A stretch of DNA of 64,000 bases from Burkholderia mayonis (GCF_001523745.2 NZ_CP013386.1:3774801-3838800), one strand, 5' to 3'. Shown: positions 9,434-17,735, counted from the stretch's first letter. Numbers and translations: made by a program. Notes: generated by a model from the letters alone, not told the origin.

Positions 9434-10231
9434 TCAGGTCGGCGTTGCTCCGAACCAATGCCCGATCCCTTCGCCTCTCAGGTAGTAGAGTTTTACGCCG
9501 TTAAGAACGCGTTCCTGATTGTCTCCACCCTCCTTATACTTCGTCACCATATCCATGATTTTGGGCGTCACGGATTTGACGGATACGTCAGGAATAGCCG
9601 CAGTTAGAGCAGCAGCAGCCACCAGCACGATGTTGGCGGCGGTGTCGGGAGTTCCGTCGCTACCGCCGATGAACGTGACTTCGAGAAGCTTCCCGGATTC
9701 TTTGCTCACACGAGCAATCAACCCCATGCGCTCGTCAAAGTCTGCGCGAACCGTATCTGCAACGCTTCCACGGTGCTTGTTGGAGAAACGAGCCCGAAAC
9801 GGCAAATCCATCGTTTTCACGATCTCATCGAAACGAGCCGCATATTGCTTGGGGGTCATGCCCAAATCGCGATCCTCATTCGCATTGCTTTCTTTTTCGT
9901 CTTTATTTTCGGAACTGGACGATGTTGACTCGACTGCGGTGGCTACGACCGGCCGCGACGCTCGTTGCTCTGCGGATGAGCTGCTTGCGGAAACATCACG
10001 AGTTGCCAAAGAAGCAGCCGCTGAGGAGCTGGACGTTGATGCAACGCTCGCTGGCTCCTCCTTTGGAGCAAGCGTTCCAAAGAAGATCATCGACACGACA
10101 AAACCAGCAATGCCGGCACCCAAATGAGATGCGAACCCACCGTGCCCCTTGCCTCTCCAGAATTTCGCAAGAGCTCTCCAAACGATGCCCCAAATTAGGA
10201 TCGTCGCAGCAAACAGAAGTAACACGTTCAT
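9434..10231 (-). CDS. Unknown membrane-anchored prophage cargo protein
   Basis: 265 residues, not recognised. N-terminal hydrophobic helix (residues 1-18), a short loop KFWRGKGHG, a second helix (about 35-52), a long Ser/Ala-rich low-complexity linker (about 60-125) and a compact C-terminal domain (about 130-265). This suggests a membrane-tethered soluble domain. It lies antisense to the tail operon, ends 13 bases from gene D, and has lower GC and looser codon use than its neighbours, all features of a moron. No catalytic motif was recognised. It might act in superinfection exclusion or host modification; that is inference. Confidence 0.75.
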   Translation of the reverse strand: MNVLLLFAATILIWGIVWRALAKFWRGKGHGGFASHLGAGIAGFVVSMIFFGTLAPKEEPASVASTSSSSAAASLATRDVSASSSSAEQRASRPVVATAVESTSSSSENKDEKESNANEDRDLGMTPKQYAARFDEIVKTMDLPFRARFSNKHRGSVADTVRADFDERMGLIARVSKESGKLLEVTFIGGSDGTPDTAANIVLVAAAALTAAIPDVSVKSVTPKIMDMVTKYKEGGDNQERVLNGVKLYYLRGEGIGHWFGATPT

Positions 10232-10299
10232 AAGTTCCCCGGAATGAATAGCGCAGTCGTGTGCGCCTGTTAGAAATTATTTTGCAAAAGCGTGACGAA

Positions 10300-11022
10300 T
10301 TAGCGCCGGGCTGTGTCCGCTTTCTGCCATGCGGCACTATCACCAGTGGTCGCACACTGTCGGCGCACACCTGCTTGCATGACTACGCTACCGAGCGAAT
10401 AGCGATTGCCGCCGTATTCGCAATGTGGTGATGTGACGACCGCTTGGTTCTGCGCGGACTCGTCTGGTCGGTGCATCACAACGTACATCGTCGCCGCAAC
10501 GGCTATCGTCACCGTTACGGCGATCGATACAGCAAGCCAAGGCAATTGCTTTTTCTGTTGTTGTGCCGGAGTGGATTCCGGTTCAATTGGCACCGTGGCG
10601 TCGGCTTGTCGAACCGCGTGTTCGGCCTGTGACTCAGCGGGCGCGACTGACTGCGGTGCGGCGTGTTTCCGCTCGTTGAGCTCCGATTGAACAGAGGCAC
10701 GCGCGGGCTGATCCGCTGACCCGTTGCGTATCCACCCGTCGAGGTACCGCATCACGCGTTCGAACAGATCACGCGGCATCTCGTCCATGCTCGGGAACTT
10801 GAACACCGTTCTCAAGCGGCGGTACACCATGAGCTTCTCGACACCGGTCTTTGCCTCAAGCTCAAAGATTTTCGCTCCGATTGCGCGCCGTTGGCGTTCG
10901 CTGATGTACTGCTTCGACTCTGCCCCGCTATGCAGGTGGATATTGACGTTAGCTTGCGCATTACTGGCCTTCACATCTCCGCCAGCAACCTGCCCGACCT
11001 CTCCGCTGAATTTCTGATTCAT
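10300..11022 (-). CDS. Unknown prophage protein with ORF6C-like N-terminus, TM helix and DUF1496-like tail
   Basis: 240 residues. Residues about 35-100 (SERQRRAIGAKIFELEAK, then YRRLRTVFKFPSM) resemble the helical C-terminal domain of phage antirepressor-type proteins (ORF6C). After a Gln/Ala/Pro-rich linker there is one membrane helix (WLAVSIAVTVTIAVAATMYV). The C-terminal 40 residues carry the C-x-Y-GG-x-x-YS-x-G pattern of DUF1496. AGGAGA precedes the ATG. It is transcribed leftward with the previous gene and next to the repressor gene, so it may be lysogenically expressed. The function is unknown. Confidence 0.7.
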   Translation of the reverse strand: MNQKFSGEVGQVAGGDVKASNAQANVNIHLHSGAESKQYISERQRRAIGAKIFELEAKTGVEKLMVYRRLRTVFKFPSMDEMPRDLFERVMRYLDGWIRNGSADQPARASVQSELNERKHAAPQSVAPAESQAEHAVRQADATVPIEPESTPAQQQKKQLPWLAVSIAVTVTIAVAATMYVVMHRPDESAQNQAVVTSPHCEYGGNRYSLGSVVMQAGVRRQCATTGDSAAWQKADTARR

Positions 11023-11073
11023 TAACTTCTTTTTCTCCTACGGCTGGCCTGCCGTTTGTTTCTCTCAGTTGCG

Positions 11074-11532
11074 TTAGCTTTCCCGCTTCTTCTTTCGTCC
11101 TGCGTCCCCCATGTTGATTGTGAAGGGGGCCGTCACGTCGCCAACCACGTGATTCCCGATCTTCGCCCCTTCGAAATTCTGATGAACCGTCCTGGTTTTC
11201 GCGGCCTTCGACGCGGCGGGAACCTGCTGCGTCATCCCCCCAATCAGGCCGAGCACACCGGCTCGCCCCTTTGCGTCGAGCGAGCGATACCCTGCCAGCA
11301 ATACTTCTTCGTCTGCCGACAGCTCGGATGCATTGCGCTGCCCAGTAAGAACGTAGAGCACATCGATCCCCGCCGCCGCAACTTGCTCCAAATACGCAGC
11401 ATCAGGCACTCGCTCCCCTTTTTCGTACAGAACTTGCGTCTTCTCCGTAACGCCTCCGCGCTCAGCAAACGCGCGCTGCGATAGGGACGTGCGCTTCCGC
11501 TCCGCACGCAATCGATCGCCGATACTTACCAT
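11074..11532 (-). CDS. Prophage repressor, HTH_3 (CI/C-type)
   Basis: 152 residues. N-terminal Cro/C1-type HTH (SIGDRLRAERKRTSLSQRAF, recognition region GVTEKTQVLYEKGERVPDAAYL). A short C-terminal part follows with FEGAKIGNHVVGD; no LexA-type peptidase dyad is seen. It most likely maintains lysogeny by blocking the rightward early promoter at 11549-11577. The ATG at 11532 is chosen because the only earlier in-frame start (11577) would place the palindromic operator inside the coding region. It is divergent from the RHH/CII/ogr genes. Confidence 0.85.
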   Translation of the reverse strand: MVSIGDRLRAERKRTSLSQRAFAERGGVTEKTQVLYEKGERVPDAAYLEQVAAAGIDVLYVLTGQRNASELSADEEVLLAGYRSLDAKGRAGVLGLIGGMTQQVPAASKAAKTRTVHQNFEGAKIGNHVVGDVTAPFTINMGDAGRKKKRES

Positions 11533-11548
11533 ATGGTTTGATTTATCG

Positions 11549-11577
11549 TTGCATACACACCGTTCGGTGTGTATCAT
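11549..11577 (+). promoter_or_regulatory. Rightward early phage promoter overlapping repressor operator
   Basis: TTGCAT (11549-11554), a 17-base spacer and TATCAT (11572-11577) form a good sigma-70 promoter pointing at the RHH/CII-like genes. The spacer is occupied by a perfect inverted repeat with 10-base arms (11553-11562 and 11565-11574) around TT. A dimeric repressor bound there would block RNA polymerase. Seen directly; binding by the adjacent repressor is inferred. Confidence 0.75.
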
Positions 11578-11615
11578 CAGTGTTGTGCAAGGTTAACGAA
11601 GGGAAGTATACCGCC

Positions 11616-11852
11616 ATGCTTCGCAAGAAAGCTCCCGTTACGCGCTCGCCGCGCGGCGTGTTGTCCAACAAGCCCGTGTATATGCGGCTCATGCCGGACG
11701 AACGCCGCACACTCGAAGAACTGTCCGCGTCCCAAAATCGCTCGACGTCCAGCGTCGCGCGACTAATCTACCTCGAAGGGGTTGAGCGGTATCAGGCCAA
11801 AGTTACCGATGCGAGCGCGCAAGCGCACGCAAATCCCGTTGTGGGGCATTGA
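11616..11852 (+). CDS. Small ribbon-helix-helix-like phage regulator
   Basis: 78 residues. The segment VYMRLMPDERRTLEELSASQ followed by NRSTSSVARLIYLEGVERY has the beta-strand/helix/helix pattern of Arc/CopG-type regulators. It is the first gene of the rightward early transcript, the position of Cox/Cro-type switch proteins in P2-like phages, so a role in the lysis-lysogeny switch is likely but not proven. GGGAAG upstream serves as a ribosome site. An ATG at 11538 in the same frame is rejected because it precedes the promoter's start region. Confidence 0.7.
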   Translation: MLRKKAPVTRSPRGVLSNKPVYMRLMPDERRTLEELSASQNRSTSSVARLIYLEGVERYQAKVTDASAQAHANPVVGH

Positions 11853-11855
11853 GTC

Positions 11856-12152
11856 ATGCGAAACCCTGCCCTTATCGAACCGGCGCTTCGTCATGCTCTG
11901 CACGGCCCCAGGCGTCAGGACGTGCAACAAGCTCTTGGATGGGATGACTCCCAGGTCAGCCGTTTCCTCAGCGGCGGGCAGGGAGTCGTGATCGACAAAA
12001 TCGACACGCTCGTCGCCGCAGTCGGCTTCGTTCTCGTCACCCGCAAATACCTCGATGCCGTTGCCACACTAGGCGAAGTCGGTGTGCATTGCGAATGCGC
12101 CCGCCGCGGCTACGGCGAATGCCGCCCAGGGAGTTCGTCATGCGAATCCTGA
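11856..12152 (+). CDS. CII-like phage regulatory protein
   Basis: 98 residues. HTH-like core ALRHALHGPRRQDVQQAL followed by WDDSQVSRFLSGGQGVVIDK resembles lambda-type CII DNA-binding proteins, which act as tetrameric activators. It starts 3 bases after the RHH gene and its 3' end overlaps the ogr-like gene by 13 bases, indicating one early operon. Confidence 0.65.
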   Translation: MRNPALIEPALRHALHGPRRQDVQQALGWDDSQVSRFLSGGQGVVIDKIDTLVAAVGFVLVTRKYLDAVATLGEVGVHCECARRGYGECRPGSSSCES

Positions 12153-12388
12153 ACCGCTGCCCTCACTGCCGCACGCGTGCCACCGCACGCAGCAGCCGCG
12201 AAATGTCGTGGACCTTCCGCGAAGTCACGTATCAGTGCAACAACCCGGAATGCGGTCACACCTACGTCGTGAACATGGAATTCGCACGCACCCTGTCGCC
12301 GTCCGCAACGCCGAATCTATCGCTGAATCTGCCGCTCTCGCCGCACGTGCGCGAACGCCTCGCACAGCAGCTCGAGCTGCCCGTCTAG
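12140..12388 (+). CDS. ogr: Ogr/Delta-type zinc-finger late transcription activator
   Basis: 82 residues. Cys pattern C-P-H-C (residues 6-9) and C-N-N-P-E-C (about 33-38) with ARSSREMSWTFREVTYQC between is the Ogr/Delta zinc finger that activates P2 late promoters. ATG at 12140 follows AGGGAG at 12128-12133. In P2, ogr sits after gene D; here it lies in the early-region operon, as in many Burkholderia P2-like phages. It probably drives the tail operon to the left. Confidence 0.88.
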   Translation: MRILNRCPHCRTRATARSSREMSWTFREVTYQCNNPECGHTYVVNMEFARTLSPSATPNLSLNLPLSPHVRERLAQQLELPV

Positions 12389-12412
12389 CGCCCTAACCCG
12401 CTTCCGCTGTTT

Positions 12413-12452
12413 CCCCTCGCATCGTGCCTACCTGGCGCGAGGGGCTTTTTTT
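12413..12452 (+). terminator. Rho-independent terminator after ogr
   Basis: Stem CCCCTCGC (12413-12420) with GCGAGGGG (12437-12444), followed by C and seven T residues (12446-12452). It separates the early regulatory operon from the Bro-N gene. Confidence 0.8.
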
Positions 12453-12473
12453 GCCCGAAGAAAGGAGTTGTCC

Positions 12474-13022
12474 ATGCAAAGCGCAGCTTCATCCGCTGTC
12501 CTCGTATTCGAAAACGTCGAGTTCGATGTCGTCGATATTCACGATGTGCCGTGGCTAAGGGGTATCCAAATTGGATATGCCTTGGCATACCAAAATCCGG
12601 CGCAAAACATCCAGAACCTGTACGACCGCAACGCCGACGAATTCACCGACGAAATGACCCAACTCGTCGAGCTCGACACCGCCGGCGGCCGCCAACAGGT
12701 CCGCATCTTCAGCCCACGCGGCTGCTACCTGCTCGGCATGCTTGCTCGCACCGATCGCGCGAAGTCGTTCCGCGCATGGGTGCTCGACGTACTCGAGGGT
12801 CGCCTCGTCCCGCAACAGACCGGACGCCTCACCGTCTCGCAGCGCCTGTCAGCTCTGCGTTACCGCGGCATGCTCGCAAAGGATCTGTCCCGCACCACCG
12901 AGCGCGGGGTCGCACTCGAACTGTACGCCAACCTTCGCCACGTCTCCCGGCTCCTCGGCATGTCGACTACGGACCTCGACACGCTCGCGCCCGGCCTCAA
13001 GCAACAGTCCCTCGCCAACTGA
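12474..13022 (+). CDS. Bro-N domain phage protein (antirepressor-type)
   Basis: 182 residues. N-terminal BRO-N fold: VFENVEFDVVDIHDVPWLRG, then YALAYQNPAQNIQNLYDRN and a following F-S-P-R-G-CYLLGMLAR block, typical of phage antirepressors and BRO proteins that bind DNA or repressors. The C-terminal helical part (about 125-182) carries no recognised catalytic motif. AAAGGAG at 12461-12467 is 6 bases before ATG 12474, which decides the start. Confidence 0.85.
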   Translation: MQSAASSAVLVFENVEFDVVDIHDVPWLRGIQIGYALAYQNPAQNIQNLYDRNADEFTDEMTQLVELDTAGGRQQVRIFSPRGCYLLGMLARTDRAKSFRAWVLDVLEGRLVPQQTGRLTVSQRLSALRYRGMLAKDLSRTTERGVALELYANLRHVSRLLGMSTTDLDTLAPGLKQQSLAN

Positions 13023-13037
13023 AAGAAGGAGACGAAT

Positions 13038-13256
13038 ATGGCGACCTCCGCTGCGGCCCCGCTCATTTTTCCCTTCATCGTCTCTGACCTTCCGTTGGAG
13101 AAGCGCCGCGAATACCTGCGCACCCTCTGGAACGCCGACGTCGACGCAGTCGTGTTTCTCGGCGCCGCCCGCAAGCTCGGTTATGCACTCGGCGGACGCT
13201 GGGATGCTGACGCCGACATGCCCGCCCTCGTGCCGACCGTCAGGCTCCTGCACTGA
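13038..13256 (+). CDS. Small unknown phage protein
   Basis: 72 residues; no family recognised. Strong ribosome site (AAGGAG) before ATG 13038, 15 bases after the Bro-N gene, and codon use like its neighbours support it as real. Seen: FIVSDLPLEKRREYLRTLW, an amphipathic helix, and an acidic tail. Probably part of the replication/early operon. Confidence 0.65.
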   Translation: MATSAAAPLIFPFIVSDLPLEKRREYLRTLWNADVDAVVFLGAARKLGYALGGRWDADADMPALVPTVRLLH

Positions 13257-13261
13257 CCACG

Positions 13262-13459
13262 ATGCGCGCGCCTCTCTCCGAGCTCGAGCTGCGTGCGGCC
13301 TGGTCGCGCCTGCGCATGGTCGGCGACATCGACACGGCCCCGCCCGCGGTTCGCCTGGTCGTCGAATCCGCGGCGCGCGCGATGCAGGACCGCGAATACG
13401 TCCGCTTGCGGTGCAGCTTCGACGCAAAGCGCTGCGCGGCAAACGACACCGACGACTGA
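13262..13459 (+). CDS. Small unknown phage protein
   Basis: 65 residues; not recognised. Begins 5 bases after the preceding stop, with helical, Arg/Ala-rich composition (ELRAAWSRLRMVGDID). Three Cys/Arg-rich residues near the C-terminus do not form a clear zinc site. Kept because it is tightly packed in a co-directional early gene run. Confidence 0.55.
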   Translation: MRAPLSELELRAAWSRLRMVGDIDTAPPAVRLVVESAARAMQDREYVRLRCSFDAKRCAANDTDD

Positions 13460-13502
13460 CCCAACTGCGCCGGCTGCCGGCGCATACATGAGGAACCACA
13501 CG

Positions 13503-13697
13503 ATGAAACCCTACGTTTTCAGCGTCGGCGTACTGCTGATGCTCTCGTTCTCGCTCACGGGCATTCACTGCCTGACCGCCGACGTGCTGCGCCTGTTCGA
13601 TGTTCGCCACGCGCGCACCATCGCATTCGCGATCGGCGTCGCCGCATTGGTCGCCCTGGTCGCTGCGCTGGCCTGGTCCGTTCCGCCGCGGAGGTAA
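13503..13697 (+). CDS. Small two-helix membrane protein of the prophage
   Basis: 64 residues. Two hydrophobic helices (about 5-25 and 42-60) separated by a short loop LTADVLRLFDVRHAR. GAGGA about 8 bases upstream selects ATG 13503 over an in-frame ATG at 13488. Not recognised; small inner-membrane proteins in phage early regions can act in exclusion or host takeover, but nothing here shows that. Confidence 0.6.
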   Translation: MKPYVFSVGVLLMLSFSLTGIHCLTADVLRLFDVRHARTIAFAIGVAALVALVAALAWSVPPRR

Positions 13698-13700
13698 GCC

Positions 13701-13940
13701 ATGACGCTCACGGAATTTTTCGCCGAGATTGGCGACGACCACCTCGGTTTCCAACTCCTCGAGCAGTGCATGACGAATGTCCGCGTCATGCGGCAAGGAA
13801 CGCGTGTGTCGTTCGAAACCGACGCCATCACGGCGACCGATGCCGCGTGCGGCGCCGGCCGCGTGGGCCTGATCGTGTGGGCGGATCGCGACGCATATGA
13901 ACGCGCGACGGCCAAAGCCAACCAGGCCAAGCCCACATAG
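13701..13940 (+). CDS. Small unknown phage protein
   Basis: 79 residues, beginning 3 bases after the previous gene. MTLTEFFAEIGDDHLGFQLL is helical, then a beta-rich middle (TRVSFETDAITAT) and a helical Ala/Lys-rich end. Not recognised. It is followed by a terminator at 14026-14066, so it closes the first early sub-operon. Confidence 0.6.
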   Translation: MTLTEFFAEIGDDHLGFQLLEQCMTNVRVMRQGTRVSFETDAITATDAACGAGRVGLIVWADRDAYERATAKANQAKPT

Positions 13941-14025
13941 CGCGGCGTCGGCCGTCGTCGACGAGCTCGAGGCGATTCACAAACGCGCTGTCGCAACGCA
14001 TCGCCCGATAGCGCATCCACTTTCA

Positions 14026-14066
14026 CGCCGCGCGCACTCCCCGATGCCTCGGGGCGCGGCGTTTTT
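14026..14066 (+). terminator. Rho-independent terminator in the prophage early region
   Basis: Stem CGCCGCGC (14026-14033) pairs with GCGCGGCG (14054-14061) and is followed by five T residues. It lies between the small-gene cluster and the 14109 gene. Confidence 0.75.
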
Positions 14067-14108
14067 CCGGGGCGGTCCGCACGACGCCCCGGCTTTTTCG
14101 AGGGTGAC

Positions 14109-14315
14109 ATGACCCAATTTTCTGAACAACTTCCGGCGGACGACACGAATTCGGAGATCCGTTATCGGAATGCCGTCCGCTACGTGATGTGCGAGCAAAT
14201 CGCAGAACTCCGAGCGCTGAAACTTCACGGGCACTTCCCGTGGGCGAGTTGTGCACTGCGGATCGATGTTTGTTCGCGCCTAGAAGAGCTCGGCGGCCTC
14301 GCCGGGGAGTGGTGA
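14109..14315 (+). CDS. Small unknown phage protein
   Basis: 68 residues; not recognised. GAGGG-like ribosome site 6-8 bases upstream. Helical with conserved-looking aromatic/Cys residues (YVMCEQIAELRAL, FPWASCALRID). First gene after the terminator and of a run leading into the primase/helicase, so replication-related context is likely. Confidence 0.55.
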   Translation: MTQFSEQLPADDTNSEIRYRNAVRYVMCEQIAELRALKLHGHFPWASCALRIDVCSRLEELGGLAGEW

Positions 14316-14317
14316 GC

Positions 14318-14680
14318 ATGACGACGACTACTTCGATCCGCTACGAGCTCATGACGACCGCCGGCCTTCGCACTGTGAGCGGCGACCACGTCGTGATTCC
14401 GAACGAAGCCGGCGCAACCTTCGGCGTTCACATGGAGCGCCACGCGCCAAACGGCCATCCCGAGAAGTGGGCCGTGACCCACCTCGCTTCCGGCATGGCG
14501 GCCGGCGTCGGCCCGACGCGCGACGCCGCGATCGCGCACGCGGCCGCAAACCTCGAGCGCAACAAGCGCCGGCTGCGCGACATGCTCGATGAAGCCATGA
14601 CGGCACGCGCCGATCTGCAAATCGCCGTGCATCGAATCCAACAGAACGAACACGCCATTCTCGGGAGGATTCCCGCATGA
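14318..14680 (+). CDS. Unknown phage protein in replication operon
   Basis: 120 residues. Two parts: an N-terminal beta-rich half with VVIPNEAGATFGVHMERH and WAVTHLASGMAAG, and a C-terminal helix (about 70-120, possible coiled coil) rich in Arg/Asn/Met. GGGGAG upstream of ATG 14318. Its stop overlaps the next gene by 4 bases (ATGA at 14677-14680). No family recognised. Confidence 0.65.
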   Translation: MTTTTSIRYELMTTAGLRTVSGDHVVIPNEAGATFGVHMERHAPNGHPEKWAVTHLASGMAAGVGPTRDAAIAHAAANLERNKRRLRDMLDEAMTARADLQIAVHRIQQNEHAILGRIPA

Positions 14681-14931
14681 AGCACGACTCGACCCGCGCG
14701 CCGCACGACGTCGCGCTCGCCTCCGCGATCGCCGCGGCCGCCGGCACGCTGCGCTTCGACAACAAGCCGGGCAGCCTTCAGCGGCAATGCATGCTCGGCC
14801 TGTTCGTCGCGGCGCTCAGCGACCGCCTTGCCCTCGCCTTCCCCGAGTCCGCCGCTGCACTGAACGCCGTCGTGTTCAGCCCGGCCACGACCGGCAACCC
14901 CACCGACCGCACACCGCAGCAACCCAAGTAG
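14677..14931 (+). CDS. Unknown phage protein coupled to primase gene
   Basis: 84 residues, starting in an ATGA overlap with the previous gene and ending 11 bases before the primase/helicase start. Helical, Ala/Leu-rich middle (CMLGLFVAALSDRLALAFP) and Pro/Thr-rich tail. Not recognised; co-translation suggests a role close to replication. Confidence 0.6.
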   Translation: MKHDSTRAPHDVALASAIAAAAGTLRFDNKPGSLQRQCMLGLFVAALSDRLALAFPESAAALNAVVFSPATTGNPTDRTPQQPK

Positions 14932-14942
14932 CAAACACAAAA

Positions 14943-17735
14943 ATGGCCACGATCGACGAACTGAAACAACGAATCGACCTGCACGACCTCGCCGACCGCC
15001 TCGGCCTCAAGCGCGGCCGCGGCGGCGACAAGGCGCTCTATCACTCACCGCAGCACGAGGACAAAAGCCCGTCCCTGTCGATCTACGTGAACCACCCAAA
15101 GCACGGCACCGGCTGGCGCGATCACAGCGCCGACGCCGGCGGCTCGTGCATCGACCTGGTAATTCACGCGCGCGGCGGCACGGTCGCCGACGCGGTGCGC
15201 TACCTGCACGACGCCTACGGCATCCCGCTTGATCGGCCGGCACCGGCAGAGCGCCGCGAGAAGTCGACCGTCGAATACATCGCCGATCGCTGCCTCGCCG
15301 AGCGCGACCGCGTGCGTGAGTACCTCGGCGGCCGCGGCATTACGGCCGCGGCGATCGACGCCGCGTTCGCCGCGCGCTCGCTCGGCTTCAACACGTGGAC
15401 GAGTTCGAAAGTCGCCGCCGGCGAAGTCGGGCACGCTGGCCCGGCCGCCGCATTCATCGTGCGCGAGCCGGCCGACGGCCGCGTCGTCGCCGTCGACATG
15501 CGCTATGTCGACCCGGCGCTCAATGGCGGCGTCAAGACGCAAACACAGGGCGACAAGGCCGGCTACGGCTGGACCGTCGACGCCCGGCGTCTCGACAAGG
15601 CGAAGCGCGTATTCATCGTCGAAAGCGCAATCAACGCGCTGTCGATCGACACCTGCGCGATGCCCGGCGCTGCGGCGCTCGCGCTGCGCGGCCTCGCCAA
15701 TGTCGACGCGATCGACTTCTCGTCGCTGCGCGGAAAGCAAGTCGTGATCTGCCTCGACAACGACGAGCCGTTCGCGGACGGCCATCCGCGCGCCGGTCAC
15801 CGTCCCGGCCCGGAAGCCGCGTGGGCGCTTTACGAGCGTCTCGCGAGCCTTAACATCAGCGCCGTGCTCGTCGACCAAGCCGGCTGGCTCGCCGATCTGG
15901 CGGACGGCGAAACGAAGCAGCAGCCGATCAACGACGTGAACGACTACCTGCAACTGCGCGGCCCGGCCGAGCTCGCGCGCGCGCTCGAGCAGCTCGAGCC
16001 GTGGCTCATCGCCGGCCTGGCGGGCGACGCGTCGCGCCGCGGCCGGCCGCGCATTTATCTGCCGTCGCATGACTTCGCGCAGTACTGGCGCTTCCGCGTG
16101 CGGCCCGACTTCACGAGCTACATCACGAAGATGGACCGAAACGACGAGTCAGGCGTAGAAACGCCCGTGATGACGGACCTATGCGGCTTTCGCATCGCCG
16201 GCATCAGTCGCGTATCGGTCGCGAGCGCGACGTCGACGATGACGGGCGACGCCGACCAAGCGCCGACCGTCTACTTCGCCGTGTCCGTGCAGACGCCGCG
16301 GCACGGCGCGCAGCTCGTCCGCCGCGTGATGCTCGACGACCAGCTCCACAACGTCGACCAGTGGGGCAAGTTCGGCCCGATCTGGACGCCGGCGCCGTTC
16401 AAGCGGATGGTGAACATCCTTGAGCGCGGCGCCGACCTCGGCGCGCGCCAGGCGGCGAACTTCGTCGGGCTCGCGTGGCGCGACGGCCGCCTGATCGTCA
16501 ACGAGGGGCCGGACTGCTACTTCACCGAAGCCGACAAGCAGTGCCCGTATCACAACCTGACGTTCCCGAGCGGCCCGGCCAGCGACGCGCGTCGCGTCAT
16601 TACGGCCTACCAGACGACGTTCAAGCAGAACGCCGCGACGATACCGCTCGTGTGGGCGCTCGGCGGCCACCTGAAGGCACTGCTCGGTTTCTGGCCGCAC
16701 ATCACGATCCAGGCGAACAAGGGCGCCGGCAAGTCGACGCTCATCAAGCGCCTCGAGCGCACGCTCGCGTTCACGATGTTCTCCGGGCAGTCGCTGCAAA
16801 CCGAATTCCGGCTGCTGACGAGCATCAGCCATACGAGCCACCCGGTCGGATGGGAAGAGCTTTCCGCACGTCGACAGGACGTGATCGACAAGGCGGTCGG
16901 GCTGTTGCAGGAGAACTACCAGTACACCGTGACGCGCCGCGGCACCGACATGACCGAATACCTGTTGTGCGCGCCCGTGATGCTGGCCGGCGAAGACGTG
17001 CCCGTGCGCAGCCTGCTCGGCAAGCTCGTGCGCACGACGCTGACCGGTAAGCGCGGCCCGCTGCTGCCCGACGATCTGCCGCGCTTCCCGGTTCGGCAGT
17101 GGCTCGAGTACCTCGCGAGCCTCGACAAGCGCGCCGTGCTCGAACAGTACGCGACGCTGCGCGACAAGGCGCTCGCGAAGTGCATCGCGAGCGGCGCTGA
17201 CGACGGCGCGACTCGCATGGCCGCCAACTATGCGGCGATCGCGCTCGCCTGGCGCTATCTCTGCGAATTCGCCGGCATGGACCCGAGCGAGGGTGGCTTT
17301 CCGCATGACCTGATCGCGGAAATGAACGGCCACGTCGCCGAGACGAGCGCCGATCGCGAGCCGTGGGTCTGGATCATGGAAACGGTGCTGTCGGAGATCG
17401 ACGGCGGCAACTACAAACACCCGTACACCTTCGATACGGTCGACGGCGAGTTCTGCCTGTTGCTGCGCACGGGCCACGTGATGGACCACCTCGCGCACAC
17501 GAGCGCGCTACGCGACAAATGGAACGGGCTGCCTGTGAAGTCCGACCGCGTGTTCAAGGCGCAGCTCAAGCACGCCGGCGTCGTGGTCGGCGAGAAGGAA
17601 GTCGAGCGCCGCATTTACACCCGCCGCGTGCCCTACCTCACGCCGGTTTCGCTCGAGCGCCTGGCCGTGTTCGGCCTGCACGTGTCGATCCGCGATGACC
17701 TGGCGACCGATGCACTCGAACGGGGGCACGCATGA
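14943..17735 (+). CDS. Phage primase/helicase (P4-alpha-like, toprim + P-loop ATPase)
   Basis: 930 residues. Replication initiator joining primase and helicase. N-terminal CHC2-like region (residues about 1-95) keeps the frame DKSPS and GGSCIDLV, but the usual Cys/His zinc ligands look replaced. A toprim domain (about 180-310) shows the Glu motif VFIVESAINALS (near 223) and the DxD motif CLDNDEP (near 270). A helicase domain carries Walker A ANKGAGKST at about 590-598. Length and architecture resemble P4 alpha and related prophage proteins. No P2-type gpA nicking protein is seen in the window. Ribosome site is weak. Confidence 0.88.
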   Translation: MATIDELKQRIDLHDLADRLGLKRGRGGDKALYHSPQHEDKSPSLSIYVNHPKHGTGWRDHSADAGGSCIDLVIHARGGTVADAVRYLHDAYGIPLDRPAPAERREKSTVEYIADRCLAERDRVREYLGGRGITAAAIDAAFAARSLGFNTWTSSKVAAGEVGHAGPAAAFIVREPADGRVVAVDMRYVDPALNGGVKTQTQGDKAGYGWTVDARRLDKAKRVFIVESAINALSIDTCAMPGAAALALRGLANVDAIDFSSLRGKQVVICLDNDEPFADGHPRAGHRPGPEAAWALYERLASLNISAVLVDQAGWLADLADGETKQQPINDVNDYLQLRGPAELARALEQLEPWLIAGLAGDASRRGRPRIYLPSHDFAQYWRFRVRPDFTSYITKMDRNDESGVETPVMTDLCGFRIAGISRVSVASATSTMTGDADQAPTVYFAVSVQTPRHGAQLVRRVMLDDQLHNVDQWGKFGPIWTPAPFKRMVNILERGADLGARQAANFVGLAWRDGRLIVNEGPDCYFTEADKQCPYHNLTFPSGPASDARRVITAYQTTFKQNAATIPLVWALGGHLKALLGFWPHITIQANKGAGKSTLIKRLERTLAFTMFSGQSLQTEFRLLTSISHTSHPVGWEELSARRQDVIDKAVGLLQENYQYTVTRRGTDMTEYLLCAPVMLAGEDVPVRSLLGKLVRTTLTGKRGPLLPDDLPRFPVRQWLEYLASLDKRAVLEQYATLRDKALAKCIASGADDGATRMAANYAAIALAWRYLCEFAGMDPSEGGFPHDLIAEMNGHVAETSADREPWVWIMETVLSEIDGGNYKHPYTFDTVDGEFCLLLRTGHVMDHLAHTSALRDKWNGLPVKSDRVFKAQLKHAGVVVGEKEVERRIYTRRVPYLTPVSLERLAVFGLHVSIRDDLATDALERGHA

